Positions 11,598-25,800 of a stretch of DNA of 64,000 bases are shown here, piece after piece (position 1 is the first letter of the stretch; each line of letters opens with the position of its first letter). Made by a program: the position numbers and the translations under genes. The DNA is from Tetranychus cinnabarinus (Eukaryota > Arthropoda > Arachnida > Trombidiformes > Tetranychidae), in the NCBI GenBank assembly GCA_022266195.1, contig WHVY01000008.1:124001-188000 (forward strand). The letters run 5' to 3'. Under the pieces are notes generated by a model, which worked only from the letters and a program-made list of their open reading frames with translations, did no database searches and was not told the DNA's origin.

Positions 11598-13109
11598 ATG
11601 TCTGAGAAAGAGGATTCCAAAACTATGCAAGCCAGAATGCGACTTTTGGAAGCCAAAATATCACGTATAGAAGATCAAATAGGACCGATAACGAACATCA
11701 AGAACCTGGCTTCACAGACTGAGACAGCCTTGTTGCACATTAAGAATTTGATGGAATTACATGCAAAGTTGATTGATCAGAATGATGCTCGACTGGAAGC
11801 CGTCTATCGGAAGATACAAGTTGAACAACTTCACAAGAAACCCAAATCAGGGTAATCCATAGTTAAAGTCTTGTTAGTCGCGTTAAAATTGTTCCTATCG
11901 ATACAATTGAAGGACTAAAATTATCAAAATTGAAGGAAAAAACATCTCGAAATGAGCAAATTCATCTTTAATCCCATGTCAACTTGAAATACTATTAATG
12001 CTGCCTTTTTTTGCTATCAAATATTAAAAAGTTATGTCAAGTTGAAACCAATCGAAGTCACAAGGAAAGATTCATTTAATCACAATTTATCAGATATTTT
12101 TAATTTCTCGAAATTCTAAAGGCCAAAACCACACTTCTTTTGTTGTATTTAATCACAATCATTGGCTAAAATATTCCAGAATTATTTTTCCTCAATTGAA
12201 ACTCCACTTTGTTTGGAATCTCTGTTTGTCCTGAATCCGGCAGAAAAGTTTGATTCTCCGGTTTTAATCAACTAATTGCAAACATTTTCCTGTGAAAATA
12301 TGACTATTATCCTATGAGTCAAGCGATTAGACTTGGAATTTTTTGTATTTCCAATTCTGATTATCTTTTTAATCGTCTTTTTGTAAACAATTTTGATAAA
12401 AAGATTGTAATTTTTGTTTGATTTAAAGCTACAGTAAGAGATGGCAGCGCTGAAAGGCCACTCCCAGCTCTCACTTCAGTGAGTTGGATTTGGGAAGATG
12501 AGTGAAGTGAAAAGATTGCAATGTTCAGTAAACTAACTGAAGGAATAAATTAAATTGACAATTTTCATCAACTTTTTTACTATTCTGTTTTATCCATCAA
12601 TTTGACTTTGATTTTATTCATTTCATCAAATATCACCAATTCAGAGATGAATTTAATCTGACGGGTTAATTTGTTACCTTTCTTTGTGTTTTTACTTTTA
12701 CAAGACTTTTTTTTTTCACGCTGTGACCATTTTTTCTTGTGTCAAATGTAAAGTAAGTTTCTTTTTACATTCTCTCTTTCCCTTTCTCTTTCTCTGGCTT
12801 ATCTTTCCTTTCTTTCTCCTGAATGCTTCTTTTTTTAAATCTTTCCCATTATTCTTATTCTCTCTGCTATGGATTTCATCCATTGTTCAATTCTACAATT
12901 TCTCCTACACTTAGCTTAGCCGAAACATTCAATGCAGAAAAATTCTCACATAATTAATCTGGAATCATCTTGACTTCATCTGACAATGTTTCTATGTCAA
13001 TGCTTGTGTGTTTCACCAAATTTAATGATATTGCTATTGATATTTTGTTTTCCTTTTAAATCCAATCAATGTTTATTATATTTATGAGTTTTCATCTCAT
13101 CCATTGACC
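11488..13109. repeat. Segmental duplication, Bre1-Tweety copy
   Basis: This stretch is similar over most of its length to 38765-40289, same strand. Shared landmarks in order: AAAAATCAAGTTATTAAATT, GTTAAAATTGTTCCTA, ATGTCAAGTTGAA, GAGATGGCAGCGCTG (written GAGATG here, AAGATG in the copy), GACGGGTTAATTTGTTACC, CTATGGATTTCATCCATTG and ATCCAATCAATGTTTATTA. The copy lacks the coding sequence of the small coiled-coil gene (about 11598-11870). The non-gene part here, 11856-13397, holds no other open frame worth reporting; from about 12700 it is rich in C and T on the plus strand, as is usual upstream of genes in this window. It supplies the upstream region of Tweety. Confidence 0.88.
11598..11855 (+). 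CDS. Small coiled-coil protein, 85 residues, family not recognised
   Basis: A single-exon frame MSEKEDSKTMQARMRLLEAK to QLHKKPKSG. It is hydrophilic, with heptad-like leucine and isoleucine spacing over residues 10-75 (MRLLEAKISRIEDQI, LLHIKNLMELHAKLI) and a basic tail, so a single helical coiled coil is expected. No signal peptide or membrane helix. Size and composition recall small subunits of lysosome-positioning or tethering complexes, but I cannot place it in any of them. It is expressed from the divergent promoter shared with Bre1, which argues that it is a real gene. The stop TAA lies in TCAGGGTAATCC, which could also act as a splice donor, so a further exon is not excluded. The coding part is missing from the duplicated region upstream of tankyrase. 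Confidence 0.7.
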   Translation: MSEKEDSKTMQARMRLLEAKISRIEDQIGPITNIKNLASQTETALLHIKNLMELHAKLIDQNDARLEAVYRKIQVEQLHKKPKSG

Positions 13110-13397
13110 ATCTTTTGTTTGTCTTATACTTCTCACTTGTCATCTCTCCCTGTTTTTCTTGTTTTCTCATTCCTCTTAGAGTTTCTTTTTGTATCATATT
13201 CTTTCATCTTTATTTTCCTCTTTCTCTATCTATCTCTCCCCTCTTCTTCATTTCCAATCTTTTGTTTTATTTTTATATCCATGTTTCAGCAAATCATTGC
13301 TCCAATTCATTTGATCTTTGTTTTTCTTTATTCTCCATTTAGGCACTTTTAGGCTCATTCAAACGTCTACCAATTAGATTATTTCATCATCTTCATC

Positions 13398-16300
13398 ATG
13401 GATCTTATAGATCAATTCATCAACTCATCTATAGCTAGCCCTGGGGGTGACTTTAAGATGTCACTTGTTGCCAAATATTTTCACCAAGTACCCCACAAAG
13501 ATATCCATTTCAACTGGGTTAACGCTACCTTCGATTTAAATGATAACCAATATCAAGAAGCCCTTGGAATAATAGTTGCCATCCCTGGCTTTTGGTTAAT
13601 TTTGACTCTTTTATTCTTTCTTATCTTCTTTCTTTGTCGATGCTGTGATGTTAATTCAAAGAAGAAGAAAAAGTTGACATGCTGTAAATGTTTCCTTTTC
13701 CTTTTTACAATTCTTTCTATTGGAGTCATTACAGTCGGCCTTTATGGTAATTATGTGACCCATGAAGGAATGATTAAAGTACAAAACTCAACATCTAAGA
13801 TTGCTCAAGACATCGATGATATGAATAAATTAGCTGCAATAGTTGACAAGACTTTCGAAAAGGATATCCACGATAATTTAAATCTTGCTCTTAATCGGGT
13901 AACTGGTCCCATCATGAAAAATTATACCCTCGTCAATTTTATTCACGCAAAAATTGAGGAAATGAAACGCAATACCAACTCTGCAAGCTCAATAATTACC
14001 GAAATGAGAGGTAAAATTTTCAATAAAGCCAACTTCGATCAAATTGAAAACCTCAATGTTCCCGAAAAAGAAATGATCCGTACTCTGGCCACATGGGCTG
14101 TACTCATATCCCTTCTTTTCATTGGTTTGATTCTTATCTGTGGTGTTTGCCGTCATTCAAGATGTATGCTGATCTTGTTTTCCGTCCTTGGTTTACTCTC
14201 TCTAGTAATTTGTTGGGTTTTGACTTCAGTCTACATTGGTTTTTGTGTTGCTGTTTCTGATTTCTGTATGGATCCTGAACCCTTCATCTACAAGTATCTT
14301 CCTAGAGAAAGCTTCCTCCTCGATTATTACATCAAATGTGGAACAATCGATCAAAAATCTCGAATAACAGATAATATTTATGAAAAACAATCTACTGATA
14401 TTTTGATGAACCTGGATAAAATAGCCCTCAACCACGATGAGATTAAATCACATTGTAGATCAAATTGTTCCGATCTTATGTTCAAGCAACACATGTCACA
14501 CATTGTCAATGGAATGAACTTCGTACGAGCTCAATTGAACAAATTCGGCCAATATTCAAACTGCCAGAGAATCCATGAAAGTTATAAACATTCAATGAAT
14601 CACTCTTGTAAAGATGTTTTGGAAGGTGTCTCCCTCATGTTGGCATCTTCATCTGTAACTGGCTTAATATTCACTCTTCTTGTCCTTTGTGCTTCCCACA
14701 CTTGGATAAACATTCGGATAAAACGGAATAAAGCCATGGCGGGCGATGCTTCTGAGGAAACAGCACCATTTTTGGCTCCTGCCTCAGCATCGTCCACCGT
14801 ATCCTCATCAACTGGAAATTTAAAGCGCACTCGAGATAATTATGCTGCTGCCAGTGGCCCATCATCAAGACCAAGGTACATATGAAAAGATCATTAACCT
14901 AAACGATTTGATCATCAACCCCACTAATCATACACATATCAGTGTCACTTCTCTTTGTGGTACTTTATGTGTGCCCTTGCGTTACCAAATTAGTGTACAT
15001 TACTTGCCTTTCTTTCCAACTCTTAATATCTTTCCCTTATTTACCTTTTCACTTCTCTTTTATTCCCTTTACTAAAGTTAACCTTAACCTTAACCCACCA
15101 ACTAGTTTGCTGTTTCTTCCTGTATTCCTGTAACCATTAACATCATTAGATTCATCTCATTATTATCTTGCTCACTTGGCTTTCATACTTCATGTTAGTC
15201 TTTTACACATTGTTGAATTAGAAAAAAAACTAAGAAAAAGAAGCAATAAGATGGCGAGAAAAACTTTGCCTGAAACAAGTTTATTTTGTTGGCAACATTA
15301 GTGAAGGGAATCAATCAATTGATCATTGGTCAGCCTAAATCACTGGGCTTTTCATGTGATATCAAAAAATAGAATGTACCAGGAAGCAAATTGACTGTTC
15401 AATACAATCTTCTCTTCTCTATTTTTCTTTAGAGACTTTTTTTATCCATTCTTTTCACTTTAATTCTTTCAATCTTTTTTTTCCTTCACACAACAGAATT
15501 TCTTTTCGCCAAATTGTTTCAAACAACATGATACAATAGCTACTCAAGTTCAAAAAGATTTACCAGTTACTAAATATCAATCCGTAAGGTTTGATAAGAG
15601 CAAAAAAATAATAATGAACTTTATTAGCTTTGACGTAATTTGGCTAAAAGGATTGCATTAACACTAACATTTAACAAAATATTTCACCTTTTAGCTGTTA
15701 ACCAATTGACCGAAACTTTCTTCCCATTTTAACCCATTATACTCTATGCATAAGATGACGCTTTATTTTACTGACCACCCCTCTCTAATCAATTTAATCT
15801 GGGCCAAGAAGCATGAAAAAAGTCCCTTTTCATACTGTTTTTTAACATCTTGACCTCCCTTTGATTATCCTTTTCGTCAAATTTAATTTTTATTTCATCC
15901 TCACTTATTATTTATCCTTCCGTCTCATTACACACACTGAACAACAAAAAAAACAAATCTGGTTTACCAGAACTTAAAAAGTATAGTTATAATGTAGCAT
16001 TCATTTCATTAATCATTCACCATTCAGTTTAATTAAGTTACATGCTATTTCAAATTCATTTTTTTCATCCTTCTTTCTTTTATTTACTCCAGTCTGCTTG
16101 ATGTACAATCATCAAAGAAATCAGTAATCATGGTTAGTGAATAACTTTGAAAACAGGTCTACCCCACTTTTTGACCCCCTTTTCTCTTCATTTATGTACA
16201 TTTCTCATTCTAATGACTAAAGCAAGGCCTCTTAAATACAACAACATCAACAGCTTCAACAAAAAACCAGTCATGAAAAAGTTAACAATTTTCAAAGTTA

Positions 16301-16868
16301 ATTGTTGCTAATCAAGTCAACTCCTTGGCTATTTCAAGCAAACCTTGAATAATATACCCTTTTTACCTCACTTTCAAACCTCCTATTTGTTTCCATGTCT
16401 CTTTCACCTTTACTGTATTCATTATTACAACTTGTTTGCCCTTTCTCTTTTTTTCTTCTTCTTTTCATCTCTTTTATTCTTTGCTACATGAAATTTTCGC
16501 CATCCAAACAATGATCTTTATTCATCCCCTGACTTGGTGTGGCTTGAAAGTTGCTTGTTAACCCAATTTTCAATCTAATCATATTTACTAATGTTCATTG
16601 TTTCCTTTATCTTTACAGATATAGTCATACTCCACCTCAGACTCCTCATTTTGTACCTGGTCCCAATTATATGGCGAATGCACCACCACTCGGACCCCAA
16701 TCAACAAATGGTAGGTCTGTTAACCGGGACGAACAGTTATCCTTTTTAACACCTCCTCCTTCATATGAACAAGTTGGACAGCAAGGTCTTCAAGGACACC
16801 AAATGCAACACCATCATGGCCACCAACCTTTAGGCCAGCCACATTATGTTGTGAGTTACCGAAAGTGA
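13398..16868 (+). CDS. tty: Tweety-family membrane protein (TTYH)
   Basis: Two coding exons, 13398-14875 and 16619-16868. They join as CCAAG|A between donor GTACAT and acceptor TCTTTACAG, reading SSRPRYSHTPP; the intron is 1,743 bases. The product has 575 residues. Five membrane helices lie at about 56-80, 95-118, 230-250, 258-285 and 410-440, the Tweety pattern. Family marks are the N-terminal HFNWVNATFDLNDNQYQEAL, the cysteine-rich linker after helix 1, and YIGFCVAVSDFCMDP after helix 4. Several N-glycosylation sites and paired cysteines lie in the large extracellular loop (CRSNCSD, SNCQR, NHSCKD). The tail encoded by exon 2 is rich in Pro, Gln and His and carries PPPSYEQV, a PPxY motif of the kind by which NEDD4-type ligases bind vertebrate TTYH proteins. 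Tweety proteins have been described as volume- or calcium-regulated anion channels, though newer structures suggest a lipid-handling role. The name tty follows the fly gene. Confidence 0.93.
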
Positions 16869-19800
16869 TACTTATATTTATTTAGACACAACAAAACTCA
16901 AAAAAGAAACAATCAAATATATTTATATATTTACAATATGACTATCATCTGACTGAAAGATACAATTTTTACCAAATTTTCGTTCTTTCATTTGTCCTCT
17001 CATTTTTTTTATCCTTTCATTCATTAAAACTTTTTTCATTACTTTCTACAAATTTCTCAGTTAACTCTTTCTCCTTTACCACCTTTTTTTTGTCCAATAA
17101 GTTACGAGGCATAAAATAAGAAACAAAAAATACATCATCACACAAACAAACTAACCATCAACAATGCTCATCATACTTTTCCTCTTCTATCTTCAATTCA
17201 TCCTTTCATCTTCAACCTTCTCTCAATAATATTTTCACCCTAAATACTAACCCACCATTTAAAATCAAAATTGATTTCCATTGAATGTTCACGCTTTATT
17301 ATCCATTAACACTTTAATTAACCCTTAAGATTCCCCAATCTCCCAATCTTAATCATATTTTTATCCTCACCATTTCACTATTGAATCTCAATCGTTTACC
17401 TCATTGAGAATTGGCCTTGAATTGATAGTTACTCTTAATTACAAGTTACTGATAATTAATAATAAATTTGAAATTAAAACCACCGAAAAACTCATGAGCA
17501 TAACTAGAAAATTTCATCTGTACATAAATTGATTACAATCTGATTCTAATCAAAATTAAACTCTTTGCCAATCAAGGTCAATTGTCAATGATTTAACCAC
17601 CAAAAGCTTTGAAAATCGCTTATTTTGCTTGAACCGAATCAACTGCTGATGGATTTAACCCTCTCCTTTAACTACTTTCATCCAGTTATCATCAGTGTAA
17701 ATGAATGAAATTATCAAAAAAGCAACACTTGTAAAGCCTGATCTGTCTGTTGACAAGCTTTGAGCAATCTTCAAGACTAACATGAATAGTAAACCAACAT
17801 CAGATTGTTCATAAAACCCTTTTCCTACTGTTGTTTTCATTTCTCATCCTTAACTTTTCATTATCTTTTTTTTCAATTTCAGTCCATTTCACTTCTATTC
17901 TTTCCTTTAATTTATCTTTGTATTTTGCTTTAATTACCTCTACTTTTCATGTGACAAGTTCACTAATAATAATTATACCTATGAATATAAAAACGATATT
18001 CATTTTACAGTAAAAAAAGATAAATTCAATGTTATAAATATAAAAAAACTGCCTTTTCATTTTAATTTCAATTTACGTTTCATTTTATTTAATTTATTTT
18101 ACTTTATTCCCTTTGTCGTTAACCCTTAAATTAATATCATCAGTCGTGTTTAAAGCCTCAACAATTAATATTAATCAAAGATATCATGTAGGCTGATGAA
18201 AGACAATTGTAAAACTGTTGGTTAAAGGAAGCCAAATTGAAAGCTAATCATTTGTTTCTCGGTCAATCAAAAAATCATCTTGATCAACATCCAACCTCAC
18301 AAACAATTAAAGTTCATCGACATTGACTTAAAAGCTAATCCCAATTCCTTTGAATAACTCAGGGTGTGCAAAGTCAAGGTTCACTTTAATTTCAAGTTGT
18401 TCATTCAATTTCACCATTGATGTCTTTTTCATCTTCCCAATCATCATAATCATTTATTCAACCTCCGACAATTGAAATCTATTGAATTTTTTTTATCCTC
18501 AACTTCTTTATCAACCCAAATAACATACAATATTCAAATTGTATTATTTACAATAATATTTACATCACACGAACTCTTCTCATCTTAATCTTCATCTTCC
18601 TACTCATCCCTCATTTAATCTTTTTTTTCATTCATTCAGTTAACCATTTTCAATGGCAATAACAATGATTACCAGAAAAAAACTGGTAAAGTCAGTAACA
18701 GAGTTACAGAGTTTGTCTAATAAATAAAGATCAACTTAACATTGACTCTTAGACCTAATAATTATGTTTCATTATTTACAGATTTGATTGTTAATTTTCA
18801 TGATTCAAGACACATTCAAGATTCAATAATTTATTCAAAATTGTTGATGTGAATGTACTTTTAGTTCAAGTTTCTCACAATTTAGTTTCATTTAAACATT
18901 CATCTAATCATTTCCATTTAATCAATCATTTAGTCAATTATTCAATAAACTATCATTAATGAACCTGGTTAACCCAATCTTGACCCTTAAACCAGATTTT
19001 TTTACTTTGCGTTTCTCAAACATTTTGTTATCCAAAATGTAAATCAATTGATTTACATTGATTCAAAAGGTTCTCATGATTCCAGTATTAGTCTGGTGAA
19101 GATCAATTCAATAATAACTGTTAAAGAATGCCAATAATTATCATAATTTACTCTATTCTCATTTAATTTGCCTGATTAATTATTCTTTACCATATTTATG
19201 TCAACTTTCTTGCAGCAAATTAACATTTTGAATTGTTAATAAATCTTGTTTTATAATCTGATTAGTTAATTGTTTTACCTTTGATATTCAATCAGCTTAT
19301 TTGTTAGCTTTTAACATCAACCCTTTCAAGTGTGTTATTAATTTTTCTCAACACATTTAATTTTCTTATATCAAGCTTATTAATCATTTTTGTTTTGTTT
19401 CAAGTACAAATCATGCTTCAACAATCAACTTTTCAATCTCACAATTTGTCTTGATTATGATTGTGTTTACCAAAACTTGCATAATTTGAGTCAACATCAT
19501 CATGATAATAGACTATTCATGCAATTTGTTTCTCATTTTTTCCTCTCTTTTTTGTTTAAATGTTCATTGTTTTTCTTCATAATTTACAATTTAGTTCAGT
19601 TTGATCGTCGAGTTAATATCAAATTTTATAGTCGATCAACAAATTGCCACCTTTGGCTTGATTTAAAAATAGTTACTTGAAAAGTGTTTTAACAACCATT
19701 TTAACCGTTTCTCACCATAATTTGTTATCATCTTGTAAACTAATTAAACCTTTAGATCAAGGGTCTTGATTAGATGATGATATATTTCAAGTCATGATGT

Positions 19801-22800
19801 TGATAATGTTTTATAAAAGGCTGATGATTCTGATGATTCTGATGATGATTTTGATAGCGATGATTGAAACGCTTCAACGGTTACTGAAAATTGGTCAAAT
19901 TGCTTGAAGGGTTAGTTTTCTTGATTGATGTTAAACTGGTTTACATTGATCTTGAACTGTTTATCAGCTTTAATCATCAACACCAGGAATCTATATTTAA
20001 TTGTAACACCTATCTTAAATTAAACATATTGACCATTAAACCATTAACTTACTCATCATGTTCAATTAAACTGAATGCCACTATCAAAGGTTAAAATTGA
20101 TCCGTTTTGCTCTAATGATGAACACTTTCACATTATTCATTTTATTCACTCAATTTACTCATTGATTAATTAATTATTCAAATTGCTTTTTATTGTTCAA
20201 CTGTGAATGTTTAAAGTATCACTTGGTAAACCTAAAAGTGAAACCAGAAAACTGGTTTCCTAGTCTTTTCCATTACAATCAACTTTAATTATTAACTGTT
20301 GATACACTTTCACGACCAACGCCTTTAACATTATCTTTAACCCTTAATAATAATCAACCTTCAGCTTTAAATACAATTTTGATTAAACTATGAAGACTCT
20401 TAATTCAGTTGACAATCATTGTTTTAGATTTTTGTTTTATTAATAGTCAATATTGATTGAAATGTTATTTATGTTTTACTCTTGATTTGATTACTGAGAT
20501 CATCATACACCAAGTGAATGAGACTTAATTTTATGGTTAATCAATCATCTTGAGCTGTTACCAGAAATCATATTCAACCAGAAAACCCAAAAATAACACA
20601 TTAGAATGAAAGGAAAAAGGTTAATCACTTTTCCTGTTCAATTTCTGGTTTCTTTTAAAATGGTTAACTGTTATAATAGATTATAAATGACTGTTAATTT
20701 GAGACAATTTACAGTTGAAATGTTGATCAGTTGTTAATCTACTCTTTTCAGGTTAATATTGTATCAATAAGTTTAAATGAAGTAAAAAAACGAAGGAAAA
20801 ATATTCGACTCTTCAATTTTGTTGCAATTTACTGCAACTTCAACTCATCTTACCTAACATCTTGATCTTTTCCTCAATCATCATCATCATCATCTTTCCC
20901 TTCATCCTCATCTTCCATATTCCTTGCCTTTTCTTCAACGAAATTCCCTTGAGTTTGATTCTTCCCTAACCCAACCATTTTTATCTTTTCCTATTTACTT
21001 CCATGTGAATCCTTTCTCCATCATCATCATCATTCCCTCTTCAACCTCATCTCTCCCACTTTGATTCACTTGCACTTTCCTTTCCATGCTCATGATCAAG
21101 TATCGATCCAATGTTTCACTTTGCTTGTAAAACCATTTCATTCAAATTAACTTCACAATTTTAGCTCTTTTTTTGTTCGCCATTTCATTTAAATGTTGAA
21201 TTCCTCATTTTTGTAATTTGGCTTTTCTCTTGTTTTGTCAATGACTAATTTTGCTTCAAATTGTCCAAAATTGATCACTCTTACGATGCTTTTGTCCATT
21301 TTAACACTCATTGATTTTTTCCTTGTAATAGATGTTAGGCTATTCAACAAATTTAATGCTTTTTTCTTCTCCTTCTAGCATTTATATTGATATTATAACA
21401 TTTACTTTATAATGTTATTATGTTGAGAGTAAATTTTGTGTAAAAAAATATCACAGTAAATGATGTTCCCTCTAATATTAAATTGTAAGAAAAGTTAATG
21501 TTACTGACAGATTATTAGCTCATTCAACTTTCTATGAAAATAGTAAAACTCATTGAAATCTTGCTTTTGTTTCTTTACATTTATGCCTTTCAATTGTTTG
21601 TACACAATGTTTTTATATATTAATAGTTTCATTTACAATCTAAAATTATTGTTATTAGTAAAATCTTCCGCATCATCTTTACCTGTTCATTATCAAATTA
21701 TCATTATTTTATTATGCCAAAGAGTTGTTACTTGTTTCACTTTTGTGTGTTTCCTTGAATAGATGGATAAACTGGTGTTGAACATTTTCCCCTCTAAATC
21801 AATTGATTAAAAGATAATGATGAATCTGAAAAGGTTTACATTAATCATTTAAGAAATGAATCTGAAAAGGTTAATATTGATTTTTTGCTCTCCTTTGGAT
21901 AACACCAACCTTTATCCTGATTAGGTTGCAATAGGTAACCAAAGATCATCTTTATCCTCTTATTTCTGTCATTATTTTGGTCAATCATTACAACAAATCT
22001 TGATTTACATTGAATAGTATTTGGGTTTAGATTTTCTGGTTTTGAATAACCAGAGAAACCCAGAGAAAATCAGAGATATTTTGTGGTTTCACCAGTTTAC
22101 GTTGTAACCAGAAAGACCAGGAAATTAACAAATTGTCATTCAAGATGATTAATGTTTGCTTTCATTAATTGAAAATAAATTCTGTTTACATTGACTGACG
22201 TTAACGAGCGGTTTATTGCCGTTGGTTTCAATTAGAAGTAAAAAATTTTCTTAATTTTATGAAATAATTTTTTCGTCATTTACTGGTTTCTGTGTTTCCT
22301 AGTTTACATTTCATTGTTCCTAATGCAACATTGAAAGCAAACACTTAATCATAATGATTACCATTTCAATTGAACAAAATACAGCTGAGTTAAAGGAATT
22401 GGTTGTTGATCAAGTTTGACTGCAACAAACTCTCTATTGATGTTTCGTTTATGTATCAATCAATTATTGTTATTATCTTCATGTCAATAATAGACAATGA
22501 ACTTCAAACAGCAATAATTCAAATGGATTGATGTTACTTTAAAAGTTAATGAGCAACTTGAAACCATTGTATTAAACTTTCTCATTATCACCATCCATTC
22601 CATAGATTAACATGTTTCAAGTGCTTCCAATTCTTGGTGTTTCCTTGTTTCCATCAGCATTTCATCTTTATCGTCTCCATTGTCGTCTTTATTGTCATCC
22701 TTTCTTTGTAGTTCTTCATGTTTTTTATCCACATCACTTGTCTTTGATAATGTAAACCATTGATAGCATGAACCCAAAATTACATGAGAAGGAAAAATAC

Positions 22801-25800
22801 ACCAAAATGGGTTTAACAGTCAGTGTTTGAAAATTCAGAGGATGGATGAAATTGTTTAGGTTACCATGTTTAATTGAACATAAATTTGATTCCTGGTCAA
22901 AGTTGAAGTAAATCTGTAATAGAAAGAAATGAGAAATAATGAGATTAAATTTTTACTCTCACAGTAATTGCAATAATACGAGAAACAAATCAAGTACAAG
23001 TTTATCAAAAGGTAATAGTTTACTGGATCAATGAACAGTTAATATTTAACTGGATTAAAGTTGCATCTTTATTTGATTGCTGAGGAAGCTGATGATACTC
23101 ACCTTAAATTATCTCATCATCATTTCAATCATTATCATTGTTGGCTTCTAAATCTGTATATTTATACCAATCTGAATTGTTGCTTGCAATTAATTGGGAA
23201 AACGTTTCTCTGGTTAAACCATTAAACCCTTTCCTTGTAAGTTAACAAGCTTGCTTTTTTGCTGGATATTTTTCCAGCTCTACTTTAAGCCAGCATTCAA
23301 TTAAATGTTTCAATGTTAATAATTCAAAGTAATAACAGTTACTTTATTATTCACAGTGAAACATAGTTAACTTAATTTCAAGCAATAAGTATAATCGGCG
23401 TAAAATATCTTTTATTTTTTCTTCTAAGAATTGTTTCAATTTTTTTCTGAGTTTTCTGGTTTACGAGTTGCTCGTTGACAAATAATGTAAAATTATTAAA
23501 CCTGGTAATTGTCTATATCTTTTGCTCTAATGATTAAATGAATAATTTTCAAATGTTTCAATCATCAACATGAAATATTTGACCTATTCAAACTCATGTT
23601 GTAAATGTTATCTGCTGGGTTTTCAAATGTTTGAAATTCCCTTCACGTTTAAATCATTTTAACAGTTAACAAATTGTAAGTTCAGTTTTTTGCCTGTTTT
23701 TTTTCTCTTCGCGTTGATTACATACGGAAATATATGTACATATATTTATCATGGATTTTGATCTGAATGATGGTGAAAATTCTTGTTCAGGCAAACAAAA
23801 ATTCACTTGAAAATTCATCAATCTATTTGCTGAAAAATACATTCAACTTACCAAGCTTTTTACTTTTACTATATTTGTCATCAATTTTTCATTTAAAATA
23901 GCACATGGAAAGGCTACAAAGAAATAGTTTTCTGCCTCAAAATAACATGATTTTCAATGGGATAATTTTCAAGAAAAGGAAAATTCATTTATAACTCAAC
24001 ATGACACCAATAAATTTAATAAGCATCCTAATAGGAGATTGACAGCATTTTCAAAACAATGCTTTCTATAACCAAACGATGTAACGGTATCATTAACCTT
24101 AAGCTTGTATTGATTTAGCTTGTAAAGCTATTCAACAACTCACAATCTAATTTATTAAACAATCAACTACAATTTACAATTAGTATTGAGTAAATAACTT
24201 ACCTTGATTGATCTTGTTACTAAGCAAGAGTATCTTTTGATTGACCACCAACAAATGATTAACAAATAGTGTGCCAGACTATAAAAATAAACTGTCGAGG
24301 TTTCAATTAAGGATGGAAGTAAGAATTAATGATTAAACTAGATAACTGTTGAAAATGGAAGTAGTTATTAATCAAAATCGCCTAATAATCAATAAAAATG
24401 GTAAAACCCAATTTCACTTAACCGGGAAATAACACTTGGACATCTCATTTACATTCAGTAGATGGCGACATAAATTTAAAGCGGTTTTTGCGAAAAATTT
24501 GAATTAAGCTTTTTTTGCTAATTTTTGTATCATTTTGTTTTACAGTGAAAAATTAAAGGTTATTTTTATTTATAAATATGATTTTTTGTGTTTGTTTATT
24601 TGTTTTATTAGTTACTTCTTTGTTTATTATCTGTTATCCTTTCATCTGATTTTATTTTGATAACCTGATGTTTACGGTTGACCTGCATGCAATTGGCCGA
24701 GGAGAAGAAAGAAAAAGATTGACAATGAATCGATGAATAAAAATGGTTCAATGATGGGTATAAGGAGTAGATGATGGTAAAGATGATGACTTGGATGACC
24801 AAACAAACATATAATATACAAATTGTGAATCAAGAGACAAAAAACTAAGCCAAACCAAGCCTCAATTGAGAGATTATTGTTCTTTTTTTGGTCCCTTGTC
24901 TTATTTATATGTGCTATAGCACATAACATACGCACAGTCTGAATGATTTATCTTATTGTTTTTTCCCCATTTACTTTCATCTTTATCCATATTTTTATTT
25001 ATATTTTTCTTAGAGGAACACATCATTTCCAACTTTCCATGCTTGATCCAGAACCAGAAGCATATTTGATTAAAGGATTGATTGGTTTATTGTGAAAAGA
25101 AAAGATGAGATCTTAAAACATGTTTAATAATGTGACAAGACAAGAAGAGATTAATAGAAGAACCTAAAAGGTGAATAAGAAATCAGAAGAAGACAATTTT
25201 CTATCATCAGACTCATCTCAAAATGATATCTATATATACATGTATATAAAAGATGAGATGAAGATGAGAATAAGTCTAAAAAAAGTGAAATATAAATGAC
25301 AATTATTATTACGGATTATCAAAACTCAAGGTAAATATTATTTCTTCAATTACAATGCTTTTCCCTCTTGTCTTTTCATCCTCTTTTTAGGCGGACAATG
25401 ATTTGGTGATGAGAGCAACTCAAGCGACCAAATTTTAATCCTGTCATCCACTTTCAATGTCCTTTCTTATCATCATCATTACAATCTTGAAACCATCTTA
25501 GCTCATCCTGATTCATGACAAAGTCAGGCCAGCCAACAGCAAAAAAAAGGTAAACAAAAATCAATTTTACTTCTGTTAACCTTATTTTTTAGTTTTTTTT
25601 CATTCCTTTTTTTCTGTTCCTTTTTTCAGTTTGTGTTTCGTTTCATTGAAGATACCTCTGACTCCATCTGTATTTTCATTTAAATTAACTTAATTTCAAT
25701 TCCTTTACGCATTCACTTATCATTATGCACAATCGGATGGTGAAGTGATTGTCATTTCTTAAGCCTTTTTCACCCTTGCCATCACCCTTGTTCAACATTT

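Noticed and set aside
13104..13352. Hydrophobic plus-strand frames upstream of Tweety
   Set aside because: C/T-rich sequence read as Phe/Leu/Ser; no conservation expected and it lies in the presumed 5' UTR or promoter.
20880..21040. Regularly spaced CATCATC runs looking like a short-repeat array
   Set aside because: No direct repeats with unique spacers of constant length; simple microsatellite-like sequence in a eukaryotic genome, so not a CRISPR array.
24672..24935. 87-codon minus-strand frame with hydrophobic stretch
   Set aside because: Product of AT-rich DNA with CAT/ATG simple runs; no splice or homology support.
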